From the NCBI GenBank assembly GCA_030522415.1, contig CM060118.1, positions 21,534,651 through 21,598,650 of the forward strand: DNA of 64,000 nucleotides, read 5' to 3'. Below the pieces are notes generated by a model. The model was not told the origin of the DNA. It did no database searches and saw only the letters and a program-made list of their open reading frames with translations. Within the stretch, counting starts at the first letter, position 1, and each line of letters starts with the position of its first letter. A program made the position numbers and the translations under genes. Shown one piece after another: positions 25,000 to 38,800 of the stretch. This DNA is from Channallabes apus. Lineage: Eukaryota > Chordata > Actinopteri > Siluriformes > Clariidae.

Positions 25000-27900
25000 T
25001 TCTGTCTTCATATCAAATAAAATAAAATACAAAATAAATAAACATATTTTACTGTGACAGGCTGAACAGTGCCTAAAGATACCATTAAAATGACATTGGT
25101 TGTTGTTTATGAAACAAACTCCTCTGTTCCAACCACTCAGCATTCAGCTTCACCAGTACACTAATCACCGGCCTGATCATCTGTCGTCATCTCCACCTGC
25201 TTCTCACTGCTTCATGCTGTACTGTAGTTACGTTTTTAGGTTTGAATGATTCATAGGTCACCATGTGACTTAACAAACAAATATATTCCTCTGAAACTGG
25301 TCAGGTATAGAGACTGGGCTAATAATGAAAGTCCTTCAGAAACCCTGGAGAACTATTCCTCATGACTACATTAAAAATACAAGACAAGGCTTTCTGGAAA
25401 CAAAATCTGAAAAAGACTTTTTGCACAGTGCTGTTTTTCTTCCAAAACAATATAGACAGATTTTTACCCTGATAACCTCCTGTATTTTCTTGCTAAATGT
25501 TTCCTGCTAGAACATTTCAGTTCTCGCTTCATACTCAAGTGTCATTTCCTCACACAGTAAATGTCATCCTTTGATTAAGTTGTTGCTCGCTGCAAAAGTA
25601 AAGCCAATCGATCCCAGCTGTCAGATTGTCCCTGATGCGCTTGCATTGCTGCTTGTGCTGTAGCTATGGCAGCACTGTTCTACTGTAGGTTTTCAAGCAA
25701 CTAGAACTAGATCATTTTTTTAAATAGAAGAAAACCTACTGAGGGGATCAATGAATATTTCAGCATCAATTTGACAGTAAACATTGATTGATTGAGATTT
25801 TTTTTTGTCAAATGGGATGATTTTACTCATTATGGAGATTGATTTCGATTAAGATTATTATAAAGATTATTATAAAGTTTTGTAATTTTTATAATTTTTG
25901 TTAAAGTAGGTGATTATATTTTATTTATTACAAGTTAAATCAAATCTAAATTAAAACATCAGTAAATGAAAGTTCTTTTCCAGAGCAAGATCAAAACAGC
26001 ACCTCAGATTAGAGCCGTTATGAAGCCCTTACACAGCATAAGTAGCAGACACATCTCCGTATCAACTGTTTAGAAGATTTTTGCATATTTTGAATGTTTT
26101 CAGCACTGTTTTACGATGCTGAAAGAAATTATTTTAAAAATCCAGGCCACCACACTATAATGTGCTTAAAATATTTAGGACTTGACTTGACTGCCTTGTG
26201 ACTCTACATTACTGCATACCTTATGCCTTGCATGCTTCAGTTTTTAGCCCGTATTATGCAATGATCTACTTTCTATTGACAAGTAAGCAGTAATTGCAAT
26301 GCGATATGTTGGTTTGTAGGATAGTCGTGTTTAATAGTCGTGGGGTTGCTTTACTGCGCTGACCACACAGAATATGATGATTGTATATCTGGAAAGCCTC
26401 TGCATGCTTTAATGACAAAACTTTGATTTATGTTTAAGCAGAGATGAACTGGAAACCTGTACAAACAAACCATTAATTTTTCTGCCCCACAGTTTTACAT
26501 TTGTGTTTATAACCACACATACTTTTCTGCATGGAAGTGACCATGATTATAGCTAAATGGATGAACAGTCTAAAAATAGTCGCATACACGGAACAGAGAT
26601 CGCACATGAGCGCCAGTGTAGATCTGATTTCTGGGAAATATATGGAAAAGCTGTAACGGTTTGTCAGTGGTGTGGCACTAGGGTAAGGGTAGCACGCTGT
26701 GTCACTTTTCAGCACTTCCACTGACACCAGAGTGAGGTGAAGTAAGGGTGAGATCCTGACCACCACACTGTGGCATGGTGTTTGTTTACATGTTACCTAG
26801 TGGCTGTCATGTCCACCTGACTACCCATGATAGAAAAGACCCCCCCCCCCCACTTCCAGCCTATACTCTGCCGTCTCACACTTCACCTCCTCAGACTTCA
26901 CCTATTCAGTCCTGTGTACTGATACAGTGCTCCTCTGGGACAGGGTTCTCAGGCAGAACAACTAGTTTAGATACAAGGGTTATTTTATTGGATCCAAACT
27001 TTGGCTGTGAATTTTCTCCAGTTTGATGGGAAAGTACAGGCTGGGGGAAGGAACTGCTAAAGATTCTCTGAGGTAGGTGAGTATTTTTAACGTGAACAGA
27101 ATCATGTGGGATTTACAATCTTTCTGTATGTATACATACGTTTTTGTACAATTTAACTGTTGGGTGAATGTGTGCTGTCATATTAGGCTAAGAAATAGAT
27201 TATGAAATTACCATACTAAAACCTTAAGGTTCTGATCACAAATATCCTCATAACAGGTGTCTTTTGTTTACCCATATTAAAGAACAGATGTTATTTGTGA
27301 TGTTTGACATGGAAGTGTTTATCGGGTTGATGTGAATTATTATTGAATTAAGATGCAAGATTTGGGGACAGCTCAACATTACCTCACACCACAGTCAGTT
27401 TTATTTGATAACAGACTTGGCATGCTTCTAGATTGTCAGATAAGCATAAATATAATCATTATGAGCCATTTGCAAACCTGTGCTATAGACAGATGACTGT
27501 TGCACAAGGAAATGATCATGCAGCTATAAAAGAAAGCAGCTTATTTAGGAATGAGATGAAAGCACATGACCGTGTTCCAGAAGGAAAGACAAGTGCGGCT
27601 CACGCTGGGATCGAGATGGCAGGAGGGTCTATTTATAGCATGTTTCAGACTCAGATCTGTGCTTGCTGGCAAGGCCTTGTCACATGACCATGCAGGCACA
27701 CAAACAATCCAGCAGTTCTGCTGCGTGAAGTGCTGCGGGCACATGTAGCTATGAGTGTGTGTTATGTCTTATGCTATGAGTATAGTCTTATGATTATATG
27801 AAGACAGTGCACTGATATCACCGCTTGGGAGGCCGATTATATCTAAAGCATTAAATGCTGCGGTAGCACTGTATGACAAAGATTAAAGAAAAACTGCCAG

Positions 27901-28325
27901 TCTGTTTAGTAATCTCAGTAGGGGGAGACAGTGAGCAGTGCTTAAACCTGCTTTGTGTCGCTCATTATGGACCACTTTCAGAGAAGTATGTGGTGCTTGC
28001 TCTGTGGTTAGATGAATGGCCTTTTGGGTAAACAGAGTTATGACTTTGCTGTGTGGCTATGAGGGGGGTAGGGTGACTGATGGTGTGTGGATTGCAAAGT
28101 GTGTGTGAGGCTTCGAACACTTTAATGAGTCTACATATGTGTGTAGAGTTCTGTTGGTCAGAGGTCACTGTAGTTTTAGAGGAGTTGGATGGGGGTGGAG
28201 GGTTTATAATCGTCACACACATTGAAACATTCGGCCCAGATGTGTAATCTGCTTAATGCAGCTCTATTCTCCCAGGATGTCTCATGTATAGTGTAAGGTT
28301 TCCCATGTAAACTGAAAGACAAGTG
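25000..28325. other. Non-coding sequence upstream of the main tacc2 first exon, nothing recognised
   Basis: AT-rich DNA without supported exons. Frames of 60-97 codons here are short, lack splice support and resemble no protein I know. A C-run lies at 26841-26852. If the exon at 23747 is real, this is a tacc2 intron. Confidence 0.5.
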
Positions 28326-28329
28326 ATCA

Positions 28330-28542
28330 CTCACAGGGTGGATTAGAGATCTTTGTGGTCTTGGAGGACACCCTAGGAAACCGGAGTACCCGGAGGAAAC
28401 CTACCAAGCACGGGGAGAACATGCAAACTCCATGCACACAGAGATGGGAATCGAGCCTGCCCCGGGAATCGAACAAGGCACCTGGCACACAGCAACCTGG
28501 TGGTGCAAGGCGACAGTGCTAACCACTACACCACCGTGCCCT
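28330..28542 (-). mobile_element. tRNA-derived SINE copy, 5' part only
   Basis: On the minus strand: GGGCACGGTGGTGTAGTGGT (A-box region, from 28542), TTCGATTCCC (B box), then GGAGTTTGCATGTTCTCCCC and the TCCGGGTACTCCGG block, after which similarity stops. The 3' half is missing. Confidence 0.8.
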
Positions 28543-29267
28543 AGATGTTATTATTTTAATATTAATATGAAGCTGCTTCATATTAAAACTTAAAACTATG
28601 GCTTGTTAATTGTCATTGTTGTTAGTCATTGAAAAGCCAGATGATGAATGGATTTATGAATACTCTGATAAATATACTCAAACCCTCGTTTAACTGCAAA
28701 AGACACTCCGGGAAGTGTTAATAGACGGCTGTGTGATCTACTTCACAGCGACACTCGCACAAATATGACCTTCATGGGACAGTTATCAAAACAAAACCTT
28801 TTCTGCATTCTCACCACATAATTCAAAGTTGCAAATGTACATCTAAACAAGCCTGATGCACTACGGAAACACGTCCTGTGGACTGATCAAATTAAATAAA
28901 ACAGTTCTTATTAAGTACTGGCCATGCATGGTGCCCAAACTTTTGCTTCAAGCCTGTTTCATTTTTATTTTTTGAAACAATAAAAATGTTTAAATAAGTA
29001 GATATACTTGCTTAAAATATTACAGAAATGTGTTAAATGTTTTACTCATTTAACTATTTACAGTAACAGGAATTTTGACCAAGGGTGCACATACTGTAGG
29101 GTAGCCACTTGTCCTGTCCCTTTTTGAACTCCCTGGTGGGCCACCTTTAAGCCCAATTTAAATGTTTTACAGTATGTGATGTATGGATTAGGTTTTGAAA
29201 ATGGATGTCAAATACCCTCATATTCATACCATATAGAATTATACAGTAATAGAAGTGTAAATTTCTA

Positions 29268-29530
29268 GGCGGCAGAGTGGTGTAGCGGTTAGCACTGTTG
29301 CCTTGCACCTCCAGGGTCCGGGTTTGGTTCCCGGCCAGGTTCAATTCCTGTCTCTGTGTGCATGGAGTTCTCTCTGTGCTTGATGGGTTTCCCCCGGGTA
29401 CTCCGGTTTCCTCCCAGAGACCAGTAGATTAAGCTAATTGACGTTCCCAAATTGCCTATAGTGTGTAGGTATGTGTGTGTGCCCTGCGATGGATTGGCAC
29501 CCTGTCCAGGGTGTACCCTCCTGTGTGCTT
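29268..29530 (+). mobile_element. tRNA-derived SINE copy
   Basis: GGTGTAGCGGTTAGCACTGT (A-box region), GGTTTGGTTCCC (decayed B box) and the body to CCCTGTCCAGGGTGTACCC. 3' tail lost. Lies 300 bases upstream of the tacc2 first exon. Confidence 0.8.
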
Positions 29531-29823
29531 TAAGTCACAATTAATTATTTACAAGTACTTTGCAAGATTACAAACTGACATTTTTGTTAAAACTTTGGGG
29601 CAGCACTTGTGTACTTTGTTCTAGGAGAAGGTGCTTGCATCATGGGCCTCTAATCTCAACACATGATACACTCACATACGCGTGCACACATTTTTCCTTT
29701 TGTTTGCACAAAGTTTAAAACACCTTAAGAGAGCAGTGTCTGGCACCGGCTGCTGGTTTCTTCAGTCTGGCAGAGCTGGTGGTGTGTGACAGTGGTGAGA
29801 ATTGAGCCTGCTCGCACTGCACC

Positions 29824-29856
29824 ATGGGAAATGAGAGCAGTTCTGCAGCTTCGCCG
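29824..29856 (+). CDS. tacc2: tacc2 first coding exon
   Basis: ACCATGG gives an optimal start context. Eleven codons, [11 protein letters not shown], then donor GTAAGA in phase 0. Gly-2 with Ser at position 6 fits the N-myristoylation consensus and is shared with the human start MGNENS. Confidence 0.8.
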
Positions 29857-32800
29857 GTAAGAACAGAGATGCTATCAGGACCTGCTTTCTCATGCTGCAT
29901 AGTGTAGCAGGTTAACGGCAGTGTGTTCGGTTTTAAATGCTGCTGGTGCACTAATAGCCATCCTTATTGTTTTTGTTATTTTTGTATTAGAAGAGCTATA
30001 AAGACATTTGTGGCATACCGTATGTTAGTGGCTGTTTACATTCCCACACTAATATGCATTTTTGTCCTTGTCATGCCACCCTTGAGATAACAGTGCGAGC
30101 TGGGAACAGAGTGATCTATGGTGCTATGCTGTAAGAAATAGCAGAATATTTGTCAGATATGGTAAAGCTTTTTTACACATTAACAATTTTTGGGTTATTG
30201 GTAATGGACATATATACTTATTTGCAGTTCTAACCTCAACTTTAATATGCATCACAGAGAGCTTGCATTTATAACTTTGTCACGTGTCATGCATCTCTGA
30301 CATTTAGTTCTAACAAAGTTAGATATTAAGCAAAATGTATGTATCTTAAGTTAACGAATGAAAAAAGGAAAACAACTTTCTAGAATTATTATTCTGAGGC
30401 ATTATTTTAATATAACGTGCATGGGCGAATTTGCAAATAATTAGGTTTTTTTTTTTTTTTTACATTTTAATTCATATACTTAATGTTGTTAGTTTTTAAA
30501 TGATTAATTAATTAATTAATGGTAATTCTGGTGCCTTTCAGCACCAACAACCCCAAAAGTGTAAACTGACTCAAAGCATGCAACCTTTTCCCCCCTTTAC
30601 ACCTGCTTGTTCACACCACAGGAGGGCGCAACAGACAATGTAGTGCTCTATCCTCCTCAGGAAACAGCATCTGACTCCACACATGAGGTACTTAGTTGGC
30701 TGCTCTTGGGTGCATGGCCTGAAAACTGGGTTTTGGGAAGTGTGTGTGTGTGTGTGTGTGTGTGAGAGTGTGTGTGTGTGTGCGCATGTTCAAAGTGTTC
30801 ATGTGTTTTAGACAGACTGAGGCTGATGACAGTAAGCGTGACTCTTTAACTGATCAAATAGCAACAATTACCACAACACAACTTGGCTGTGCGAGACATT
30901 TGTGAGCTTTTTTTAGCCTTCAGAGTCGGTGATGAGGGACGCATAAAGAGGGCAGTGGGATTATTAGGAACTGTAGTAATTACTGCTCTGGGAGTTTTAT
31001 ATCTCAAATCTTGCGAAACATGGTCTAATTTGGTGTGTGAGAGAGAGAAACCTAATTCCCACTAAGGAAACACTATAAATGAGACCTTTGGCCCATTTCC
31101 CAGCATTCACCTGCAGCAGTGGTGTCACTGCAGCTCTCTGTCCACTCTGCAGGAAGAGACAGAAAAGGGCAGAAGTAGGGAGGGAGAGAGAGAAAGAGGT
31201 AGAGAGGAGGGAGGGGCATAACAAAGATAGGGGGAGGGATAAGAAGAGAGACGAGTGCTATGTTGAAAGAGTGTGAAGGAGGGGGAGGGCTTTTCCTCAA
31301 GTTGCCTGTGTTTGCTACTGCGAGTCTTCACAAGAGCCGGCACCTCTACTTCAACCTGTTTAGTGTTGTGTGTTTTTGTTATTACATATACACACACACA
31401 CACTCATATATTCACACAAAGCGTACACACTGTAGGTACAGTGTGTGTACAGACTTGCCCTCAGAAGGGCAGTAGGAAGGGAAGAAGAAGCTGACTGAGG
31501 AGTGTTGGGAGGACACATGTGCTGCAGTCCCGGGTCGACTGCGTCACAACACAGGGCCCTGATGCACACCTTCTCACTTGACCTGATCAAGACTGCACGT
31601 GTGTGTGTGTATGTGTGTGTTCTCCTCTAAGCCAAGGTGAGTGTGTACTGTATATAAGCCAAGGTGAGTGCGTATATCAGGTTGAATATGTGAACAGAAG
31701 TATACTGTGGATTTTCATCATTTGAACAAATTTGGAATGAGGGATCATCAGGTTTTCCAACTGTGACAATATATAACACTGAGAAACAACTTGCATATAT
31801 GGAGATGTTTGGGGTTAGAGTTATTACTGTTGCCGTAGTAACCAAAGGCTTGTTGTTGGCAAGGAGCTACTTTAATGGAGGATAATGGGCTTATAGGCTA
31901 TACATGCTTTGGGAGGCCGCATGGGGTCTTTTTTTTTCAGATTTGCAAGTACCTGCGGGTCAAAGCACAAAGCCACTGCACACATTCCAGCTTTAATTCT
32001 ATTTGCTGTATCAGAACAGTGCCCAATGCCTAATGCATTCTTGATTCTAATTCCTAGTTCTAATGTGCATTCTCATTACATATTATTTGAGTGATATGTA
32101 TTATGTTGTGGCGACACACTGGCGTAGAGTTTCGCATCGTAGCCTTGCATGTCCAGGGTTGGGGTTCAATTCCTGCCTGAGGTTGTTGTGCATGGAGTTT
32201 GCATGTTCTCCCCATGTTTGGTGGGTTTCCTCTGGGTACTCAGGTTTCCTCCTACAATCCAAAAACATGTAGATTAGGTTAACTGGCATTCCCATATTTC
32301 CTGTAGTGTGTGTGTGCGCCCTGTGATGGATTGGCAACCAGTCTAGGGTGTACCCCACTTTGTGTCACAAGTCTCCTGGGATAGTCTCCAGGCCTCCGTG
32401 ACCCTGTATAAGCAGTCTTGAGAGAATGAAGAAGAATTTTGTTGTGTGCTGACAAAAAGCTGTAAACTCTCAGACAGTTCAGACAGGAAACAGGATGCTA
32501 CTATAGTACCTTGAGAAACTCTGTCTCTCTCTGACTCTCTTATGTGATGCTTTAACCGTTTATGTGTGTTGACATTCAGCCTAAAGCATATTATTCAGTA
32601 CCAACTATATAATAATAGGAATGGTATGTAGTTATGACATGAATGTAACCTTGGATCTGGGATGTTAAGATAGTAAAGATCATGACTATACATTTGCATC
32701 TACGTAGATTTATGTGATGAAGTTTAGTCCTTTAGGATGGCTAGATAAGCAAATAAAATACTTGTATAAAAGCACTAGTATACTGTATACACCGCTCTGA

Positions 32801-35800
32801 TGATTGAACTCCAGCTGTGTTTGGGAAGGTCTGAGTGCTGCTATACAATTAAAAGTTTTGATGTTTTTGTCAAGCTGTTTTAGTAATTGATGAATAAAGA
32901 ACTTAACATGAAAGAGCGGTTGCTGGAGTCATGCTGCCATTAACCAGGTGTGTAAAAGGAGCCTAGCTGTGTGTAGGAATGAGCCTAAGAAAGTACAGGA
33001 GAACTAAGGGACTGGCATTGTGATGTACACAAAGAGAAAGATTGGAAGTCTTGTGGTACAGGAAATATTTTTACATCTTGAACGCTTCGTTATGGTTGAG
33101 TTACGGTTCGAGATGACTAATATTTTCCTTTCGGATGTGAGTCTGGGTCCAACAAGTGAATTTTTTTTTCCCACACCACCTCCTGGATGTCAAGGGTCTG
33201 CTTTGAAAATGTAGCTCATTACAGTGACTTATCCATCCATACTGTATGAATTTATATAAAATGTGCATATTAGAGTGACAGGGATTAGTGAAGTGGTCAT
33301 ACTTTGAGTAAATGCTGACTTAAATTCAAACCTTGTGGCTTCTCTGGCTTTTTTCATTTTAAGCGTTTTTTTGAACAGATATATAACTTGCGATTTTAGT
33401 AACTGCTGATTTTAGCAGGTGTGTTATACAGGTGTCATGTACAGTTACTTATAAGTAATATGTTATTCAAGTAATCTTAAGTCAATTTCAGCCCTGATAA
33501 TTTCATTCACATTATGATTGAAAAACATGCTTTAAAAGCTTAAACTGGTTTTGTGCATATCTGTGTTGGGCAGTAATTAAACGAATCATATAATACAAAC
33601 CGGATTCCAAAAAAGTTGGGACACTAAACAAATTGTGAATAAAAATTGAATGCAATGATGTGGAGATGGCAAATGTCAATATTTTATTCAGAATAGAACA
33701 TAGATGACAGATCAAAAGTTTAATCCGAGAAAATTTATAATTTTAAAGGAAAAATATGTTGATTACAAATTTCACGGGGTCAACAAATCCCAAAAAAGTA
33801 GGGACAAGTAGCAATAAGAGGCTGGAAAAAGTAAATTTGAGCATAACAAAGAGCTGGAAGACCAATTAACAGTAATTAGGTTAATTGGCAACATGAGTGG
33901 GTATAAAAAGAGCTTCTCAGAGTGGCAGTGTCTCTCAGAAGCCAAGATGGGTAGAGGATCACCAATTCCCACAATGTTGCGCAGAAAGATAGTGGAGCAA
34001 TATCAGAAAGGTGTTACCCAGCGAAAAATTCCAAAGACTTTGCAGTTATCATCATCAACTGTGCATAATATCATCCGAAGATTCAGAGAATCTGGAACAA
34101 TCTCTGTGCGTAAGGGTCAAGGGCGTAAAACCATACTGGATGCCTGTGATCTCCGGGCCCTTAAACGACACTGCACCACAAACAGGAATGCTACTGTAAA
34201 GGAAATCACAGAATGGGCTCAGGAATACTTCCAGAAACCATTGTCAGTGAACACAATCCACCGTGCCATCCACCGTTGCCAGCTGAAACTCTACAGTGCA
34301 AAGAAGAAGCCATTTCTAAGCAAGATCCACAAGCACAGGCGTTTTCATTGGGCCAGGGATCATTTAAAATGGAGTGTGGCAAAATGGAAGACTGTTCTGT
34401 GGTCAGACGAGTCACGATTCGAAGTTCTTGTTGGAAATGTGGGACGCCATGTCATCCGGACCAAAGAGGACAAGGACAACCCAAGTTGTTATCAACGCTC
34501 AGTTCAGAAGCCTGCATCTCTGATGGTATGGGGTTGCATGAGTGCGTGTGGCATGGGCAGCTTGCATGTCTGGAAAGGCACCATCAATGCAGAAAAATAT
34601 ATTCAGGTTCTAGAACAACATACGCCATCCAGACGTCATCTCTTTCAGGGAAGACCCTGCATTTTTCCACAAGATAATGCCAGACCACATTCTGCATCAA
34701 TCACAGCATCATGGCTGCGTAGGAGAAGGATCCGGGTACTGAAATGGCCAGTCTGCAGTCCAGATCTTTCCCCTATAGAGAACATTTGGCGCATCATAAA
34801 GAGGAAGGTGCGACAAAGAAGGCCCAAGACGATTGAACAGTTAGAAGCCTGTATTAGACAAGAATGGGAGAGCATTCCTATTTCTAAACTTGAGAAACTG
34901 GTCTCCTCGGTCCCCAGACGTCTGTTGAGTGTTGTAAGAAGAAGGGGAGATGCCACACAGTGGTGAAAATGGCCTTGTCCCAACTTTTTTGGGATTTGTT
35001 GACAACATGACATTTTGATTCACCATATTTTTCCCTTAAAATTATACATTTTCTCAGTTTAAACTTTTGTTCCGTGATTTATGTTCTATTCTGAAGAAAA
35101 TATTGACATTTGCCATCTCCACATCATTGCATTCAGTTTTTATTCACAATTTGTTTAGTGAGCGGCACGGTGGTGTAGTGGTTAGCACTGTCGCCTTGCA
35201 CCTCCAGGGTCTGGGTTCGATTCCCCGGCCAGGCTCGATTCCCGTCTCTGTGTGCATGGAGTTTGCATGTTCTCCCCGTGCTTGGTGAGTTTCCTCCGGG
35301 TACTCCGGTTTCCTCCCACAGTCCAAAGATATGCAGGTTAGGCTAATTGGCGTTCCTAAAATTGCCCGTAGTGTGTGATTGGGTGTGTGAGTGTGTGTAT
35401 GTGTGTGTGCCCTGCGATGGATTGGCACCCTGTCCAGGGTGTACCCCGCCTAGTGCCCGAAGTCTCCTGGGATAGGCTCCAGGTCCCCCGCGACCCTGAA
35501 CACAGGATTAAGCGGTATAGAAGATGAATGAATGAATGAATGAATGAATTTGTTTAGTGTCCCAACTTTTTTGCAATCCGGTTTATAAATCGGACTGTTC
35601 TAAATCCATAAATATTACAAAGGCATCATGTACTACAATAACTACTGTATATTATATTTTGTGGTCACACATTCATAGCATGCATTCTGCTCTGTGGCCA
35701 AACTTAACAAATGACAAAAACAAATCAAATATACAAATCAAATAAATGCATTTTTAGTGTACACAAATAGCCTTTAATTCATAGAGATTCCAACTGAAAA

Positions 35801-38800
35801 TCACTAGTAATCAATGTGAATCTACTGGAGTAATGTAACTCCTATAGCCTCTCTACCATATTAGTAGTCACAACCATGATACACCATCAATATTGCTTTC
35901 TCGATCTGTTAGTTAATAATAAGATTTATCAGCTTATCTGTCGGGTGTGCATGTCCATAGTTATTGTAATTGCACAGAGTCCTGGTCTTGCGCTCTGCCC
36001 ACTGCAGTGGATTGCAGATTAGAAACTGTACTTATGGTCAGATTTACTCTGTCATTCACTAAATATTTCAGAGGCCTCTGCAGTAGAATGCCGACATATG
36101 ATTAAATGTTTGTAAATGGTTCCATGGTTTCTGGCGAAGCTGCATGGTTAGAGGAGGTTGTTTTATAGCTTTGGGAAAGAACAGAAAGGAAAGTAGTCGA
36201 ACCGGCTCAGCCAGTTTGCCTAATCATCTCAATCCCCTTTTCAGTGGAAAAATAAAAACCTGAACTAGACAGTCTGGAGCAAATAAAGCATGTGTTCTTT
36301 CTTACCCAGGAATTGGTATGATTTGTCTATGACACTGGTACTAATGTTTAACATAAGTAACCTGATGTTTTTTTTTCTGGCTGCTGTTAGTGCACTGTTT
36401 CGGATTTCAGGTTTATGTGACACACATGCGAGCATGCATTTTAGATTCGTCTCTTCCTCTATGATGGAATGATGCCAAAAGATCAGGGTGTGTGTGTGTG
36501 TTTGTAAACCATTTAGTTGACACAGGGTGTGTTTGTCTATTAGGCTTAAATGCCATAGCTTCTGTCTGTAAAGCTCGTGACGTGCTCTTGTTTAATTTAC
36601 ACAATTAACCAGTTTGTGAGTGGTGAGTAAACATCTAAACCATTACTGGATCTTTTGTGTGACCAGCTCAATAAGCGAAGGCATACTTCACAAAATCAAA
36701 TGATTAATCTCATTGAGATAATTGAACAATGTAATGGTCTGTCATTGATTTGAAACTCCTCTTGCTATTAATGTTTTTTTTTCCTTGTGTCGATCAGGCT
36801 GAAGTTCCCAGTGAGAAAGTCAGTCCAGAGGCTGAGAAAGCCACCGGTGTTGAGAATGGAGTAGTCCAGACTCCAATCCGCAGTCTGAGTCCTGTGCCAG
36901 AGACAGACACACATACTTACGAGGACGGAAGTGGGAAAGAAGAGGAACTTGAGTTTCCCCATGACCTGCTTCCCAGCACCGATCTGAGCACTGAGCTCAA
37001 CATCACATGGGGAGCGGCACTCAGGTAGGTCTCTAGCTTTCTCGCACTTGCTCGGTTATTCTGTTTCAAACACAGACATGAATAGCATGTATCAGACAAG
37101 GGCTTCCTGATGACTTAGAATTTGCTTCACATCACGTACTTAACAAAAGACAAGTTTCAGCATGCCACCAGTTTGGACATACTGTATCGCATGCAAATCG
37201 GCATCCCACCATTGGTTTGCATGCGTAACTCACATGAACAAAAACATTTTGTGCAATGATCACCCTGGGTTAGTGCTCCTCTAAAAAAAAAAAAAAAAAA
37301 AAAAAAGTATTCATGCCCTTTTTTCTTCCATACACAGTACATAGTGCATGTCTATTTGCAATCTTTGTAAAATTTTGTCTCAGCAAACAAACTAATGATA
37401 ATCTATGAGGAAAGAATTCTAATGTTTTATGAGCAGCAATCCTTTCTATCTTTGTAGTCTGAATCAGAAAAAGGGAAGCAACAGTGTATGAGACGTCCTT
37501 TATGTTACCCATAAGACTCGATTTATTTGCACCACATGTGACATGTTACCACACTCATTCTTAAAAAAAAAAATACACTACCGTTCAAAGGTTTGGAGTC
37601 ACTTTCTAACTCCATGATTGTTCCTGATTTTTATTTCTATCTACATTGTAAAGGAATGCTGAAGGCATCCAAAAAATGCATTAATCTCCTCTGAACAGTT
37701 GATATTGAGATGTTTCTGCTACTTCTGCTCTGTAAAGACTTCATAACGCCTCTAATCTGAGGTGCTGTTAATTGGTCATTTTTCAGGCTGATAACTCTAA
37801 ATGAACTTCTCGTCTGCAGCAGAGGTAGGTTTTGGTCTCGTCCTCCTGGGATGGTCTTCATGAGAGCCAGTTTCATTATGGTGCTTGACGGATTTTGCAA
37901 ATGCACTTGACAATACTGTTCTTGCAAGAACTATTACAGAAAGACTGACCTCTGTGTCTTAAAATAACAACTAACTGTTGTTTTTGTTGTTGTTACGTAA
38001 TTACCTAATTCCATATGTGTTATTTTATAGTTTTGAAATCCCCAGTATTGTTGTAGAATGTAGAAAATAAATCACTAAACAAAAACAGCTTCTTCAGAAG
38101 AAATCTGCAAGTGACCCCAAACTTTTGAACGGTAGTGTACATATAAAAAAAATTAGCTACCCATCTAAAGGATACTATGTTAAATATATTCACAGCATTT
38201 CTGCTAGGAAGTGAGTTTTTTTTCCTTTTGGCACCTTGCTGAAATCCTAGTGTGCTGTTACACTATATTTTTGCATGAAAATGCAGTTCTGGTATGCTGT
38301 ATTTCTGAGTATGATTGTACCAGTGCCTCAGACATTTAGACCAAGCATGTGTCTTTGTACACAGTGTCCTTTTCCTACTGATAACGAAGTACAACATTCA
38401 CAGCTCATTTCTCATAATGACCTTGCAAGATTTAAACAGTAGCTCTTAAGTTGGACCGTAATAGGAGTGATAGTAGTAATTGGGTGTGAGACTGTTTGTT
38501 GTTTTGACTCTGTACTCCAGCATATCAGACCTAATTGCATTAAGCAGCATTTATTTATCAAACCGTATTACACATAGCACTGGCAGTTGGATGTAATTTC
38601 CATCCATTTCTGGCTCTTAGTTACTTGGTTGTTTATTGGTCAGCTGTGTTTTTCAGCTTGTATAAAAGAGCTAAGAAAAGATCTGGAGTTGATGATAGAT
38701 GTGGTCTCTAGAGCCAGAAATGGTAATACCACTAAAACATGCCATTATTAAAAAAAAAAAAAAAAAAAAAAAACCTAGGGAAAAGCAAACAACAAAAACA

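Larger units (their letters stand above)
33594..35585 (+). mobile_element. Tc1-like transposon copy 2 with a SINE in its right arm
   Basis: Same family as 14.4-16.0 kb, opposite orientation, so both read away from their own arms in the same way. Left end TACAAACCGGATTCCAAAAA at 33594; right end reaches TTTTTTGCAATCCGGTTTA at about 35585, but is split by a SINE at 35161-35546. Outer and inner direct repeats are present (CCAAAAAAGTTGGGAC near 33607; CCCAAAAAAGTAGGGAC near 33790; CCCAACTTTTTTGGGA near 34979). The last bases at the right differ from copy 1, so the TA at that side is not certain. Confidence 0.9.
30688..36797 (+). other. tacc2: tacc2 intron 2
   Basis: Contains a (TG)n tract at 30740-30782, a purine-rich patch at 31150-31290 followed by GC-richer sequence to 31640 that could be an internal promoter, a SINE at 32.1 kb and a complete Tc1-like element at 33.6-35.6 kb. 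No further coding exon is seen. Confidence 0.6.

Noticed and set aside
35161..35250. Possible functional tRNA gene from the A and B boxes
   Set aside because: The promoter boxes belong to a SINE head; no cloverleaf with intact acceptor stem could be drawn, and the sequence continues into the SINE body and tail.
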